Shown in pieces: positions 50,801 to 59,676 of a DNA stretch of 64,000 bases. The stretch is from Sediminicola luteus (GTDB lineage: Bacteria > Bacteroidota > Bacteroidia > Flavobacteriales > Flavobacteriaceae), in the NCBI RefSeq assembly GCF_002514735.1, contig NZ_NBWU01000009.1, positions 36,463-100,462 of the forward strand, in the 5' to 3' direction. Below the pieces are notes generated by a model that did no database searches, was not told the DNA's origin, and saw nothing but the letters and a program-made list of their open reading frames with translations. Position 1 is the first letter of the stretch; each line of letters begins with the position of its first letter. The position numbers and the translations under genes are program-made.

Positions 50801-52468
50801 ATGGCTACAGCACCTCCTTTAGTACATCGATTTCAAAAAGCTATTTCGAATATTCCCTTACCGGAACGTTTTACTTTTCCTTTTTACTATGACCCCCATC
50901 CGTTAAGTCTGATGGCCGCGAAAGCCCTACAGGACCATCTAGCGACCCAGTCCGATTTTGACCATAATTTTGGACTCGACCCCATGGCCAAAGGTATGGT
51001 CATCGGAAAAATGTTCGGGGTATTGGTAATCAAAGATACACAAGGAAAGTTGGGGTATCTCTGGGCATTTTCGGGTAAACTTGCCGAACAAAACCACTGG
51101 CCCGGATTTGTCCCCCCAATTTTCGATATGTTGGACCCCGAGGGTTTCTTTAAACAGGAAGAATTCGTATTGAACCAAATCAATGCCCAGATCGAGGAGG
51201 CGGGAAAGGACAGCGATTATATCAAAACCCTAAACCAATGGCAAGCGGAAACCCAATTACGAGACAGCCAATTATCGGCAGAACTAGAACGCCTAAAAAC
51301 CAGAAAGCGTGAACGAAGGGCCCATCGGAATTCCTTTGATGGGAATGTTGACCAAAGGGAAGCTTTACAACAGGCCCATCACGATCAAAGCCTGAAAGAT
51401 CAGTTCGTATACAAAGAGTTCCAGGCCTATTGGTATGACCGGATTAGGCCCTTACAAATCCAAAAAGACCAATTTGAGCAACGATTGGAGCGCCTTAGAA
51501 AGGAAAGAAAAACTCGTTCGAACGCCCTTCAACAAAGATTATTCGACCAATATCATTTTTTAGACGCAAACGGAAACACCAAAAATGTTTTGGATGTCTT
51601 TGAAGGGGTACCCCCAGCCGGAAGTGGCGAATGTGCCGCTCCAAAACTATTGCAGTACGCCTACACCCATGGTTTACAACCCTTGGCATTGGCCGAATTT
51701 TGGTGGGGAGCGCCCCCGAATACCGAGATTAGACAGCATAGTAGGTTCTATCCGAGTTGTAAAAGTAAATGCGAGCCCATTTTAGGCCATATGCTACAAG
51801 GGCTTCAGGTAGACCCCGACCCCTTATTACAAAACCCGGCCTTGGGCAAGGATTTGGAAATCTTATTCGAAGACGAAGCCATGCTGGTGATTAATAAACC
51901 GGCCGAATTTCTGTCGGTACCTGGCAAACATATTACCGATTCGGTTCAAAGTAGGATGAAAGCCAAATATTCAGAAGCTTCCGGGCCTATGGTGGTACAT
52001 CGACTGGATATGTCGACATCGGGCTTAATGCTGATCGCAAAAACCGAAAAGGCACATAAACGGTTACAAAAACAATTCTTGGACCGTACCATTAAAAAGC
52101 AATATATAGCCCTTTTGGATGGTGAAGTTTCCGAACCCAATGGGGTTATCGAACTCCCGCTTCGGGTAGATCTAGATGACCGACCCCGGCAGTTGATTTG
52201 TTATGACCACGGAAAACCGGCCAAAACCCTTTGGGAGACCATGGCCGTTACCAATGGGCAGACCCGTATACGGTTTATCCCCATAACCGGACGCACCCAT
52301 CAGCTGCGGGTACATACCGCCCATCAATCGGGATTGGGTTGCCCAATAGTCGGTGATGATCTGTATGGTACCAAGGCCGATCGCCTACATTTACATGCCG
52401 CTTATATTGCCTTTACGCACCCTTTGGATAAAAAAGAAATGGTTTTCGAAAAAAAACCGGATTTTTAA
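50801..52468 (+). CDS. RluA-family pseudouridine synthase with large N-terminal extension
   Basis: A 555-aa RNA pseudouridine synthase. The catalytic domain (about 345-555) holds the Asp in VHRLDMSTSGLMLIAK, then RTHQLRVHTAHQSG and GDDLYG. The N-terminal 340 residues include a charged coiled coil (about 130-250, e.g. LSAELERLKTRKRERRAH) and a segment PPAGSGECAAPKLLQYA ... FYPSCKSKC found in the long RluA-like subgroup of Proteobacteria. The target uridine is unknown. A -7-like box TATTTTTG sits about 5 bases before the ATG, implying a leaderless or nearly leaderless message. Confidence 0.88.
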   Translation: MATAPPLVHRFQKAISNIPLPERFTFPFYYDPHPLSLMAAKALQDHLATQSDFDHNFGLDPMAKGMVIGKMFGVLVIKDTQGKLGYLWAFSGKLAEQNHWPGFVPPIFDMLDPEGFFKQEEFVLNQINAQIEEAGKDSDYIKTLNQWQAETQLRDSQLSAELERLKTRKRERRAHRNSFDGNVDQREALQQAHHDQSLKDQFVYKEFQAYWYDRIRPLQIQKDQFEQRLERLRKERKTRSNALQQRLFDQYHFLDANGNTKNVLDVFEGVPPAGSGECAAPKLLQYAYTHGLQPLALAEFWWGAPPNTEIRQHSRFYPSCKSKCEPILGHMLQGLQVDPDPLLQNPALGKDLEILFEDEAMLVINKPAEFLSVPGKHITDSVQSRMKAKYSEASGPMVVHRLDMSTSGLMLIAKTEKAHKRLQKQFLDRTIKKQYIALLDGEVSEPNGVIELPLRVDLDDRPRQLICYDHGKPAKTLWETMAVTNGQTRIRFIPITGRTHQLRVHTAHQSGLGCPIVGDDLYGTKADRLHLHAAYIAFTHPLDKKEMVFEKKPDF

Positions 52469-52486
52469 AACTTAATCCACTCTACC

Positions 52487-53935
52487 ATGGCGGCCATACG
52501 ATTACCGATTACCACAGCTCTTCTATTAATTTGTTACTTGGGTTTGGCACAACAAAAAAAACGGCCCAATGTGCTTTTCATCATTTCAGATGATTTGACC
52601 ACAACTGCGGTTTCGGCTTATGGCAATACCCCATCACAAACCCCGAATATCGATCGCTTGGCTACCGAAGGTACTCTATATACCAAAGCCTATTGCCAAT
52701 ACCCGGTTTGCGGACCGTCGCGTGCCTCCTTTATGTCGGGTTATTATCCGCATGCCACCACTACTTTTGGATATACCAGTGGCAGGGAAAATATCGGTGA
52801 CCGTAAAATGTTGCCCGAACTCTTCAAGGATAGTGGTTATTATACCGCGCGCGTAAGCAAGTTGTTCCATATGGGGGTGCCCATTGATATAGAAACCGGC
52901 TCCAATGGTAAAGACGATGCCCGCTGCTGGGTAGAGCGTTTTAACAGCCAAGGCCCCGAGTGGAAAGCCAAGGGGGAAGGCGAATTAGTGCAGAATAATC
53001 CAGATGGTACCTTGCCTGTCAAAGGCGGAAATGTAATGACCATCGTAAAGGCTGCGGGTGATGATCTCGCCCATTCCGACGGAAGAACGGCCCAAAAAGC
53101 TTCGGAACTTATCCGAAAACACAAAAACGAACCTTTTTTTATCGCCGTAGGTTTTGTGAGGCCCCATGTACCCTTTGTGGCACCAAAAAAATATTTTAAA
53201 CCCTATCCCCACCAAACTATCATTAGGCCCGATAGCGTGCCCAACGACTGGAACGATATTCCTGAAAAAGGCATCAACTATGTAACTTCGGTCAAAGCCC
53301 AAATGTCGGCGGAACAAGAACAAAAAGCCATAGCGGCCTACTATGCCTCAGTTGCCTATATGGATGCCCAGGTGGGCAAAGTGCTACAGACCCTAAAGGA
53401 GGAAGGCCTAGAGGACGATACCATTGTGGTGTTTACCTCGGACCATGGTTTTCTTTTGGGCGAGCATAAGTTTTGGATGAAAGTCAGCCTTATGGAAGAA
53501 TCCGTACAAGTACCTTTGATTATCAAAGTACCCGGAAAAAAGCCTGCGGTTTGTGAATCGTTTGCCGAGCTATTGGACCTATACCCTACCCTGACCCAAT
53601 TGGCGGGGATACAGGCACCGGACCATTTACAAGGTAAAGATCTGTCGCCCACCTTTAACAATCCGGAATACAAAGTTCGGGATAAGGCCTTTTCGGTAAG
53701 TCAGGGTGGTAAGGCTCTATTGTTGCGCAGCAAGGAATGGGCTTATATCCATTACGGGGAAGACGCTCGAATGGGCGTGGAATTGTACGACATGCAAAAC
53801 GATCCGAAACAATTCCATAATCTGGCCCTGGACCCTAATTATTCAGAAACCGTGGCCTTCTTTCAAAACGAATTGAAAGCCAAGCTCAAAGCAGTTAGGC
53901 AAAACGATTTGGATAAGATATATACTAAGAAATAG
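52487..53935 (+). CDS. Sulfatase, iduronate-2-sulfatase-like
   Basis: A 482-aa exported sulfatase with a signal peptide (LPITTALLLICYLGLAQQ). Metal ligands SDD (35-36) and the active-site CGPSR (Cys75, CxPxR) are present. Further pocket residues: GFVRPHVPFVAPKKYF and SDHGFLLGEHKFWMK. It resembles iduronate-2-sulfatases and their S1_7-type relatives; the exact sugar is unknown. Different from the AtsA-like enzyme at 32037. No polysaccharide-utilisation genes adjacent. Spacing of 18 bases suggests cotranscription with the pseudouridine synthase gene. Confidence 0.88.
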   Translation: MAAIRLPITTALLLICYLGLAQQKKRPNVLFIISDDLTTTAVSAYGNTPSQTPNIDRLATEGTLYTKAYCQYPVCGPSRASFMSGYYPHATTTFGYTSGRENIGDRKMLPELFKDSGYYTARVSKLFHMGVPIDIETGSNGKDDARCWVERFNSQGPEWKAKGEGELVQNNPDGTLPVKGGNVMTIVKAAGDDLAHSDGRTAQKASELIRKHKNEPFFIAVGFVRPHVPFVAPKKYFKPYPHQTIIRPDSVPNDWNDIPEKGINYVTSVKAQMSAEQEQKAIAAYYASVAYMDAQVGKVLQTLKEEGLEDDTIVVFTSDHGFLLGEHKFWMKVSLMEESVQVPLIIKVPGKKPAVCESFAELLDLYPTLTQLAGIQAPDHLQGKDLSPTFNNPEYKVRDKAFSVSQGGKALLLRSKEWAYIHYGEDARMGVELYDMQNDPKQFHNLALDPNYSETVAFFQNELKAKLKAVRQNDLDKIYTKK

Positions 53936-54028
53936 ATTGACCCCGGAACTTCCATGGCTAAAATACTGTTGTTTAACAATGTGAATTTTCAGTCTTATTA
54001 ATAGGTGCGTTTAGCCGTATATTTGGGT

Positions 54029-55459
54029 ATGGCAACATCAGTTTTAGAAAACGTATACGATCCAGAAGCTTTTCGCAAATTAGGTCATGAATTGGTCGAT
54101 TCCTTGGCCGATCATCTAAGTGCTTGTTTAGCTCCTTCCGAAGGACAAAAAGTAATGGATTGGCAGCTTCCCGAAGATGAATTGGCCTTTTGGCATGCCT
54201 TTGATTCCAAGGAACCTACTGAAATTTTCAACACGGTATTGCAGCGCTGCATCCATACCCATCATCCGAAATATATAGGACATCAGGTGAGTGCCCCGGC
54301 CCCAATTACGTCCCTTAGTGCTATGCTTTCGGCCCTATTGAACAATGGTATGGCCGTCTATGAAATGGGCAAGGCTCCTTCGGCCTTAGAAAGAGTGATT
54401 ACCGATAAACTCTGTGAAAAACTTGGATACTCGCCTGATGCTAGAGGCTTTTTAACCTCCGGAGGTACCTTGGCCAATCTTACCGCCTTGTTGACCGCCA
54501 GGAGGGAAAAAGCACCCGAAAACGTTTGGGAGGCTGGGTATTCGCAAAAACTGGGCATTATGGTGAGTGAAGAAGCCCATTATTGTGTAGATCGGGCCGC
54601 CCGAATCATGGGATTGGGCTCCGAGGGGATTATAAAAATTCCGAGTACCGTAGATTTTGTCATGGATACCAGTTTACTCGATACCTACATGCAAAAAGCC
54701 AAAGCCCAAGGCATTTATGTTTTTGCCATTGTGGGTAGCGCCCCCTCTACTTCCACGGGTATGTACGACGATTTGGAAACCATCGCTTCTTTTGCCCAAA
54801 AACATAAACTCTGGTTCCATGTCGATGGTGCCCATGGAGGCGCAGCCATTTTCTCGCCAAAATATAAAAACACCCTTAAAGGCATCGACCAGGCCGATTC
54901 GGTGGTGATAGACGGACACAAAATGATGCTGATGCCCGCCATTACGACGGCTTTGTTATATAAAAATGGAAATACCTCCTACACTACCTTTAGTCAAAAA
55001 GCCGATTATCTTCTGCTACAATCGCAAGAAGAAGATTGGTACAACAAGGCCAAACGTACTTTTGAGTGTACCAAACTTATGATGAGTTTACATTGGTATA
55101 TGCTTTGGCAAACCGAAGGCGAAACACTGTTCGATGATTTCGTAACCACACTATACGACAAAGGCATACAATTCGCCAAAACTGTTCAACAAAGGGCTAG
55201 TTTCGAATTGGCGGTTTCACCCATGTCGAATATCGTTTGCTTTCGTTTAAAACTTGCTTCCGGAAAACTGGAACAGGAAAATGCCCTCAACTTAAACATA
55301 CGACAACAACTTTTGGAAGATGGTGATTTTTATATCGTTCAGACCAAACTTAGGGGCAAACAATACCTTCGGGTTACGCTGATGAACCCATTTACTACGG
55401 AAACTATACTGGAACAACTATTGGATCGTATAGAGGAAATAGGCCGCTCTCTAGTTTGA
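54029..55459 (+). CDS. PLP-dependent amino acid decarboxylase (aromatic/glutamate group II)
   Basis: A 476-aa fold-type I PLP enzyme. The cofactor Lys is in VVIDGHKMMLMP, preceded by the His-Asp segment WFHVDGAHGGAA. Substrate-side loop: HQVSAPAPITSLSAMLSALLNNGMAVYEMG. Group II decarboxylases act on aromatic amino acids, histidine or glutamate; the sequence does not decide. The Met at 54029 is chosen as start; an earlier GTG at 54005 overlaps the TATATTTG box (54018-54025), which leaves only 3 bases to the ATG and makes that box doubtful. Confidence 0.88.
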   Translation: MATSVLENVYDPEAFRKLGHELVDSLADHLSACLAPSEGQKVMDWQLPEDELAFWHAFDSKEPTEIFNTVLQRCIHTHHPKYIGHQVSAPAPITSLSAMLSALLNNGMAVYEMGKAPSALERVITDKLCEKLGYSPDARGFLTSGGTLANLTALLTARREKAPENVWEAGYSQKLGIMVSEEAHYCVDRAARIMGLGSEGIIKIPSTVDFVMDTSLLDTYMQKAKAQGIYVFAIVGSAPSTSTGMYDDLETIASFAQKHKLWFHVDGAHGGAAIFSPKYKNTLKGIDQADSVVIDGHKMMLMPAITTALLYKNGNTSYTTFSQKADYLLLQSQEEDWYNKAKRTFECTKLMMSLHWYMLWQTEGETLFDDFVTTLYDKGIQFAKTVQQRASFELAVSPMSNIVCFRLKLASGKLEQENALNLNIRQQLLEDGDFYIVQTKLRGKQYLRVTLMNPFTTETILEQLLDRIEEIGRSLV

Positions 55460-55514
55460 TGGACTTTTCAAGACAAATCAATATTTGGAATTCCAAATAT
55501 TCAAGTAAGGTGAA

Positions 55515-57326
55515 TTAATTCTCCTCCAAGCCCATATTTTCCCGGATGCGTTCTTCCCTATCCTTTTTGGAAAAGTTCATAGCACATTCGATCAAGGCTA
55601 AATGGGAATAGGCCTGGGGAAAATTACCCAACAGGCGCTTAGTCTTAAAGTCGATATCTTCACTGAAAAGCCCCAGGTAGTTACTATAGCCCAATAGTTG
55701 TTCGAAGATTTCCAAGGCCCGTGCCTCTTCACCTATTTTGAACAGGCTGTTTACGAACCAAAACGTACAAATGGTAAACGATGAGGAGGGGAGTCCAAAA
55801 TCATCTTCATTCTTATAGCGGTACAATAGTCCATCGTTCTCCAGTTCACGTTCTACCGCTTTTACGGTAGCTACATATTTTGGATCCTTGGCTTCTATAA
55901 AACCATAAGGCTCCATCAGTAATACTGAAGCATCCATATAGGGCGAACCATAAGATTGGGTAAAGGCCTGTACCTCTTCATTCCAAGCCTGCCGGTGTAT
56001 ATCTTGATGGATGCGGTTCCTTAGGCTTACCCAATACTCTATCTTGTTTCCTTTTCCTAATATACGGGCCACTTTTATGGCGCGATCGATGGCCACCCAA
56101 CACAGTAATTTCGAAAAAGTAAAATGCTGATCACCTCCCCGAAACTCCCAAATACCCTTGTCGGAATCTTGCCAGTTTCGCTCTACCTCCCAAGCCATAT
56201 TCTTGGTAATATCCCATAACTCCTCGCCATTTTCTATGTCTTGGTTAAAGAGTTCCAATTGTTGGAGGATTACATCCATAAGAATGCCATAAATATCGTT
56301 CTGCACCTGCTCAAAAGCTGCGTTTCCGATACGTACGGGTTTAGACCCTTTATAGCCCTCCAAGTGGTCCAACGTTTTTTCGGTCAATTGTTTTTCGCCA
56401 TTGATGCCGTACATAATCTGAAATCGCTCACCTTTATCGGGCACCAATCCAATGATAAAGTCAAGATAGCGCTTGGCCACGTTTTTATGACCGAGTTCCG
56501 ACATGACCTTGATAACCATAGAGGCATCGCGGATCCAACAGAAACGGTAATCCCAGTTGCGTACCTCACCAATGGTCTCGGGTAACGAAGTCGTTGCTGC
56601 GGCCAATACCGCACCGGTTTTACCATAACTGAGTAATTTTAGGGTAATGGCCGAACGATTGATCTGGGCATTAAAATCCCGAAAGTTGGGGGTTCTATGG
56701 CTCCAGTCGAGCCAATACACATTGGTACGTTCCAGTTCCAAATGGGCGAACTCCAAGCTGGGTTGGAAAATACATTCATGATAGGTCAAAAGAAAGAAAC
56801 CGTCTTTACGCAACACGATCTCATCGCCATGCACCACCTTTTCCTTATCAAAAGAGGTATATAGAAAAATGGAGTCAAAGGATTCCCCTTCGGTCAAACT
56901 CACCACATAATCCTTTTTCACATAGGTTTGGGTAAGCCCTTTAGCGTATTCCAATTTAGGGTCGTAATCTACCTTAAACCTTGGCTTTCCCGAGATCAAT
57001 TTTATATACCGAATCAATTGGGGTGGTCTATGGTACCCGCCTTTTTGTTTGTAATAACGCGGCATAAAATCGTGTAGCTCGAATACCCCATCGGTACAAT
57101 TGAACCGTGTAATCAAAATTGCGGTTTGTTCCTTATACTTTTGCGAAACACTATATTCACCTAAGGGTTCCATCCCAAAATGCCCTCCTTTATCGGCATC
57201 CAATAGTTTGGCAAAAACCGATGGTGAATCAAATTCCGGTAAGCAACACCAATCCAACGAACCGGTTTTTGAAATCAAAGCGGCACTCCTACAATTCCCA
57301 ACAATTCCATAATCGAGGTTTTCCAT
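55515..57326 (-). CDS. Glycoside hydrolase family 15 (glucoamylase/trehalase-like)
   Basis: A 603-aa cytoplasmic GH15 enzyme. Family landmarks: N-terminal NLDYGIVGNCRSAALISKTGSLDWCCLPEFDSPSVF, substrate loop RNWDYRFCWIRDASMVIKVM, the catalytic acid Glu in DKGIWEFRGG, and a C-terminal NYLGLFSEDID/YSHLALIECAM segment. Relatives hydrolyse alpha-glucosides, some of them trehalose. Divergent from OtsAB with about 93 bases between starts, which makes trehalose or a related disaccharide the likely substrate. Confidence 0.9.
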   Translation of the reverse strand: MENLDYGIVGNCRSAALISKTGSLDWCCLPEFDSPSVFAKLLDADKGGHFGMEPLGEYSVSQKYKEQTAILITRFNCTDGVFELHDFMPRYYKQKGGYHRPPQLIRYIKLISGKPRFKVDYDPKLEYAKGLTQTYVKKDYVVSLTEGESFDSIFLYTSFDKEKVVHGDEIVLRKDGFFLLTYHECIFQPSLEFAHLELERTNVYWLDWSHRTPNFRDFNAQINRSAITLKLLSYGKTGAVLAAATTSLPETIGEVRNWDYRFCWIRDASMVIKVMSELGHKNVAKRYLDFIIGLVPDKGERFQIMYGINGEKQLTEKTLDHLEGYKGSKPVRIGNAAFEQVQNDIYGILMDVILQQLELFNQDIENGEELWDITKNMAWEVERNWQDSDKGIWEFRGGDQHFTFSKLLCWVAIDRAIKVARILGKGNKIEYWVSLRNRIHQDIHRQAWNEEVQAFTQSYGSPYMDASVLLMEPYGFIEAKDPKYVATVKAVERELENDGLLYRYKNEDDFGLPSSSFTICTFWFVNSLFKIGEEARALEIFEQLLGYSNYLGLFSEDIDFKTKRLLGNFPQAYSHLALIECAMNFSKKDREERIRENMGLEEN

Positions 57327-57419
57327 AGCGAAATCTTAACGGTAAAGTGTTTGTGGTACAGTTCTTTTTGGCGAAATTTAGACATAAAAATACACCAACC
57401 GAATAATTCCGACCAAATT

Positions 57420-59630
57420 ATGGGCAAAACTGTTATAATCTCAAACCGACTCCCTTTACAGTTACAAAACAATAATGAAACCCTTAGTGCCACACCAAGT
57501 GTAGGCGGATTGGCCACGGGGGTAAAGTCGGTACACACCAAAGACAAGGATCTTTGGATCGGTTGGAACGGTCTCTCTGAAGAAGACACCCAAAATATTG
57601 ATCAAAAAGAGATCGATGATCTATTAACAGCCCATGGTTGTGCCAATGTGGCGCTTAACCAAGACGATGTCGAAGGGTTTTATTTTGGTTTTAGCAATCG
57701 TACCATATGGCCGCTATTCCACTATTTTTTGGAGTATGCTGAGTTCGAGCTTTCATTTTGGGAAGCCTATAAGCGGGTGAACCAAAAATTTGCCGATGCC
57801 ATAATCGCCAATTGTGCTGAAGAAGACACCATTTGGGTACACGATTACCAATTGATGCTGGTACCGCAAATGGTTCGAGAGCAATGGCCCGATGCCACTA
57901 TTGGTTTCTTTTTGCATATCCCCTTTCCGTCCTATGAGATTTTTAGGGTGATGCCATGGCGCAAGGAAGTGATACAAGGGTTACTTGGAGCCGATCTACT
58001 CGGATTCCACACCTACGATTACGAACGCCATTTTTTAAGCTCCGTAAGAAGATTACTTGGTCTGGAGGTGAGTTTCAATGATATTTATTTGGATAATAGG
58101 GTCATTAAAGTCGATTCTTTCCCTATGGGGATTGATTATGATAAATTTGAGCAAGCCGCTATCGCCCATAATAGCCTGATGCCCCAAAACCGCTCTGACC
58201 TTCAGCAACGGTTAGACAAGCATAAGATAAGTACGCCGGATGCCAAGTTCCTCCTCTCCATAGACCGGCTCGATTACTCTAAAGGCATAGCGAAACGCTT
58301 AAAATCCTTTGAATATTTCCTGCAGAAATACCCAGAATACCAACAAAAGGTACGTTTGATTATTTTGGCCGTGCCATCTCGCTCCAATGTACCCCAATAC
58401 CAACTCCTTAAAAAGGAAATCGATGAATTGGTGGGCCGTATCAATGGTGAACTGGCCACGGTAAACTGGACCCCCATTTGGTATTTCTACCGTTCATTGC
58501 CCTTCGAAAATCTCATCGATCTGTACACCAGTTGCGATATTGCCTGGCTTACCCCCATTCGCGATGGTATGAACTTGGTGGCCAAAGAATATATAGCCAC
58601 CCGTACCGATCAAAGTGGAGTGTTGATCTTGAGCGAAATGGCAGGCTCGGCCAATGAGATGATGGAATCCTTGCTGATCAATCCGAATAATTTTGAACAG
58701 ATTGCCGATACCATACACGATGCCATAAGCATGCCCATGGCCGAACAACAGGCCCGTAACAAAACCCTTCAAGAGCGTTTGCGGCGCTATAACGTAGGGA
58801 AATGGGCCACTGATTTTATGGAATCGCTGCAGGCTCAAAAAAATAATAATGTCAGTTTTAGTTCGCGAAAAATCACGGCATCGGTAGCTAAGAAAATCAA
58901 AACAGCCTACGATACGGCCCAAAAACGGTTGGTATTCTTGGACTATGACGGCACTTTGGTAGGTTTTCATAAAAACCCGAAAAAGGCGAGTCCGGACGCC
59001 GGTTTGTATGAAATTCTAGAACATTTCCATAACGACCCCAAGACCGATTTGTACTTAATTAGTGGCCGCGACAAACAGACCTTTACCAATTGGTTTATGC
59101 CCAAAGGCTATAATATGGTAACCGAACATGGGGTTTGGATATCTCGTGCCGGTAGTGACTTTACATTACTTGAAAACGTAAAAAACGACTGGATGGATAA
59201 AATACGTCCGGTACTGGAATCTTTTGTAGACCGCACCCCAGGTTCGTTCATCGAAGAGAAAAACTATTCCTTGGCCTGGCACTATAGAAATACCGACCCC
59301 GATTTTGGACAGCTACGCTGTACCGAACTTACCACGGTATTGACCAGTTTGATCGCCAACGACAACCTCAGTGTATTGAATGGTAACAAAGTATTGGAGA
59401 TCAAGAACAGTGGTGTAAACAAAGGACGGGTTGCCTCTAAACTGTTCATGGAAGATTCGTACGACTTTGTTATGGCCATTGGCGATGATTGGACCGACGA
59501 ATATATGTTCGAAGAATTACCCGAAATGGCCACGACCATAAAAGTTGGACCCAAAAAGACCCATGCCAAATATTTTGTGGAGAACACTGAAAAAGTCCGT
59601 GAACTGTTAAAACAGTTACTGGAAGAGTGA
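57420..59630 (+). CDS. otsAB: Bifunctional trehalose-6-phosphate synthase/phosphatase
   Basis: A 736-aa fusion making trehalose from UDP-glucose and glucose-6-phosphate. The N-terminal GT20 domain (about 1-470) has VIISNRLPLQL, SVGGLATGVKSV, WVHDYQLMLVPQMV, HIPFPSYEIFRVMPWR and IDRLDYSKGI. The C-terminal HAD phosphatase (about 500-736) has FLDYDGTLVGF and GDDWTDEYMF. Single-chain OtsAB fusions are common in Bacteroidota. The ATG at 57420 is taken: it puts the GT20 opening at residue 5, and 23 extra codons upstream have no similarity. Trehalose acts in osmotic and desiccation stress. Confidence 0.93.
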   Translation: MGKTVIISNRLPLQLQNNNETLSATPSVGGLATGVKSVHTKDKDLWIGWNGLSEEDTQNIDQKEIDDLLTAHGCANVALNQDDVEGFYFGFSNRTIWPLFHYFLEYAEFELSFWEAYKRVNQKFADAIIANCAEEDTIWVHDYQLMLVPQMVREQWPDATIGFFLHIPFPSYEIFRVMPWRKEVIQGLLGADLLGFHTYDYERHFLSSVRRLLGLEVSFNDIYLDNRVIKVDSFPMGIDYDKFEQAAIAHNSLMPQNRSDLQQRLDKHKISTPDAKFLLSIDRLDYSKGIAKRLKSFEYFLQKYPEYQQKVRLIILAVPSRSNVPQYQLLKKEIDELVGRINGELATVNWTPIWYFYRSLPFENLIDLYTSCDIAWLTPIRDGMNLVAKEYIATRTDQSGVLILSEMAGSANEMMESLLINPNNFEQIADTIHDAISMPMAEQQARNKTLQERLRRYNVGKWATDFMESLQAQKNNNVSFSSRKITASVAKKIKTAYDTAQKRLVFLDYDGTLVGFHKNPKKASPDAGLYEILEHFHNDPKTDLYLISGRDKQTFTNWFMPKGYNMVTEHGVWISRAGSDFTLLENVKNDWMDKIRPVLESFVDRTPGSFIEEKNYSLAWHYRNTDPDFGQLRCTELTTVLTSLIANDNLSVLNGNKVLEIKNSGVNKGRVASKLFMEDSYDFVMAIGDDWTDEYMFEELPEMATTIKVGPKKTHAKYFVENTEKVRELLKQLLEE

Positions 59631-59676
59631 TTCCGTTTTAGATCGGTTATTTTGTAGGCGCAAAAAACCAATCAAA

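Noticed and set aside
54018..54025. TATATTTG before the PLP decarboxylase
   Set aside because: Only 3 bases from the ATG, so transcription would start inside the gene; probably chance unless a later start is used.
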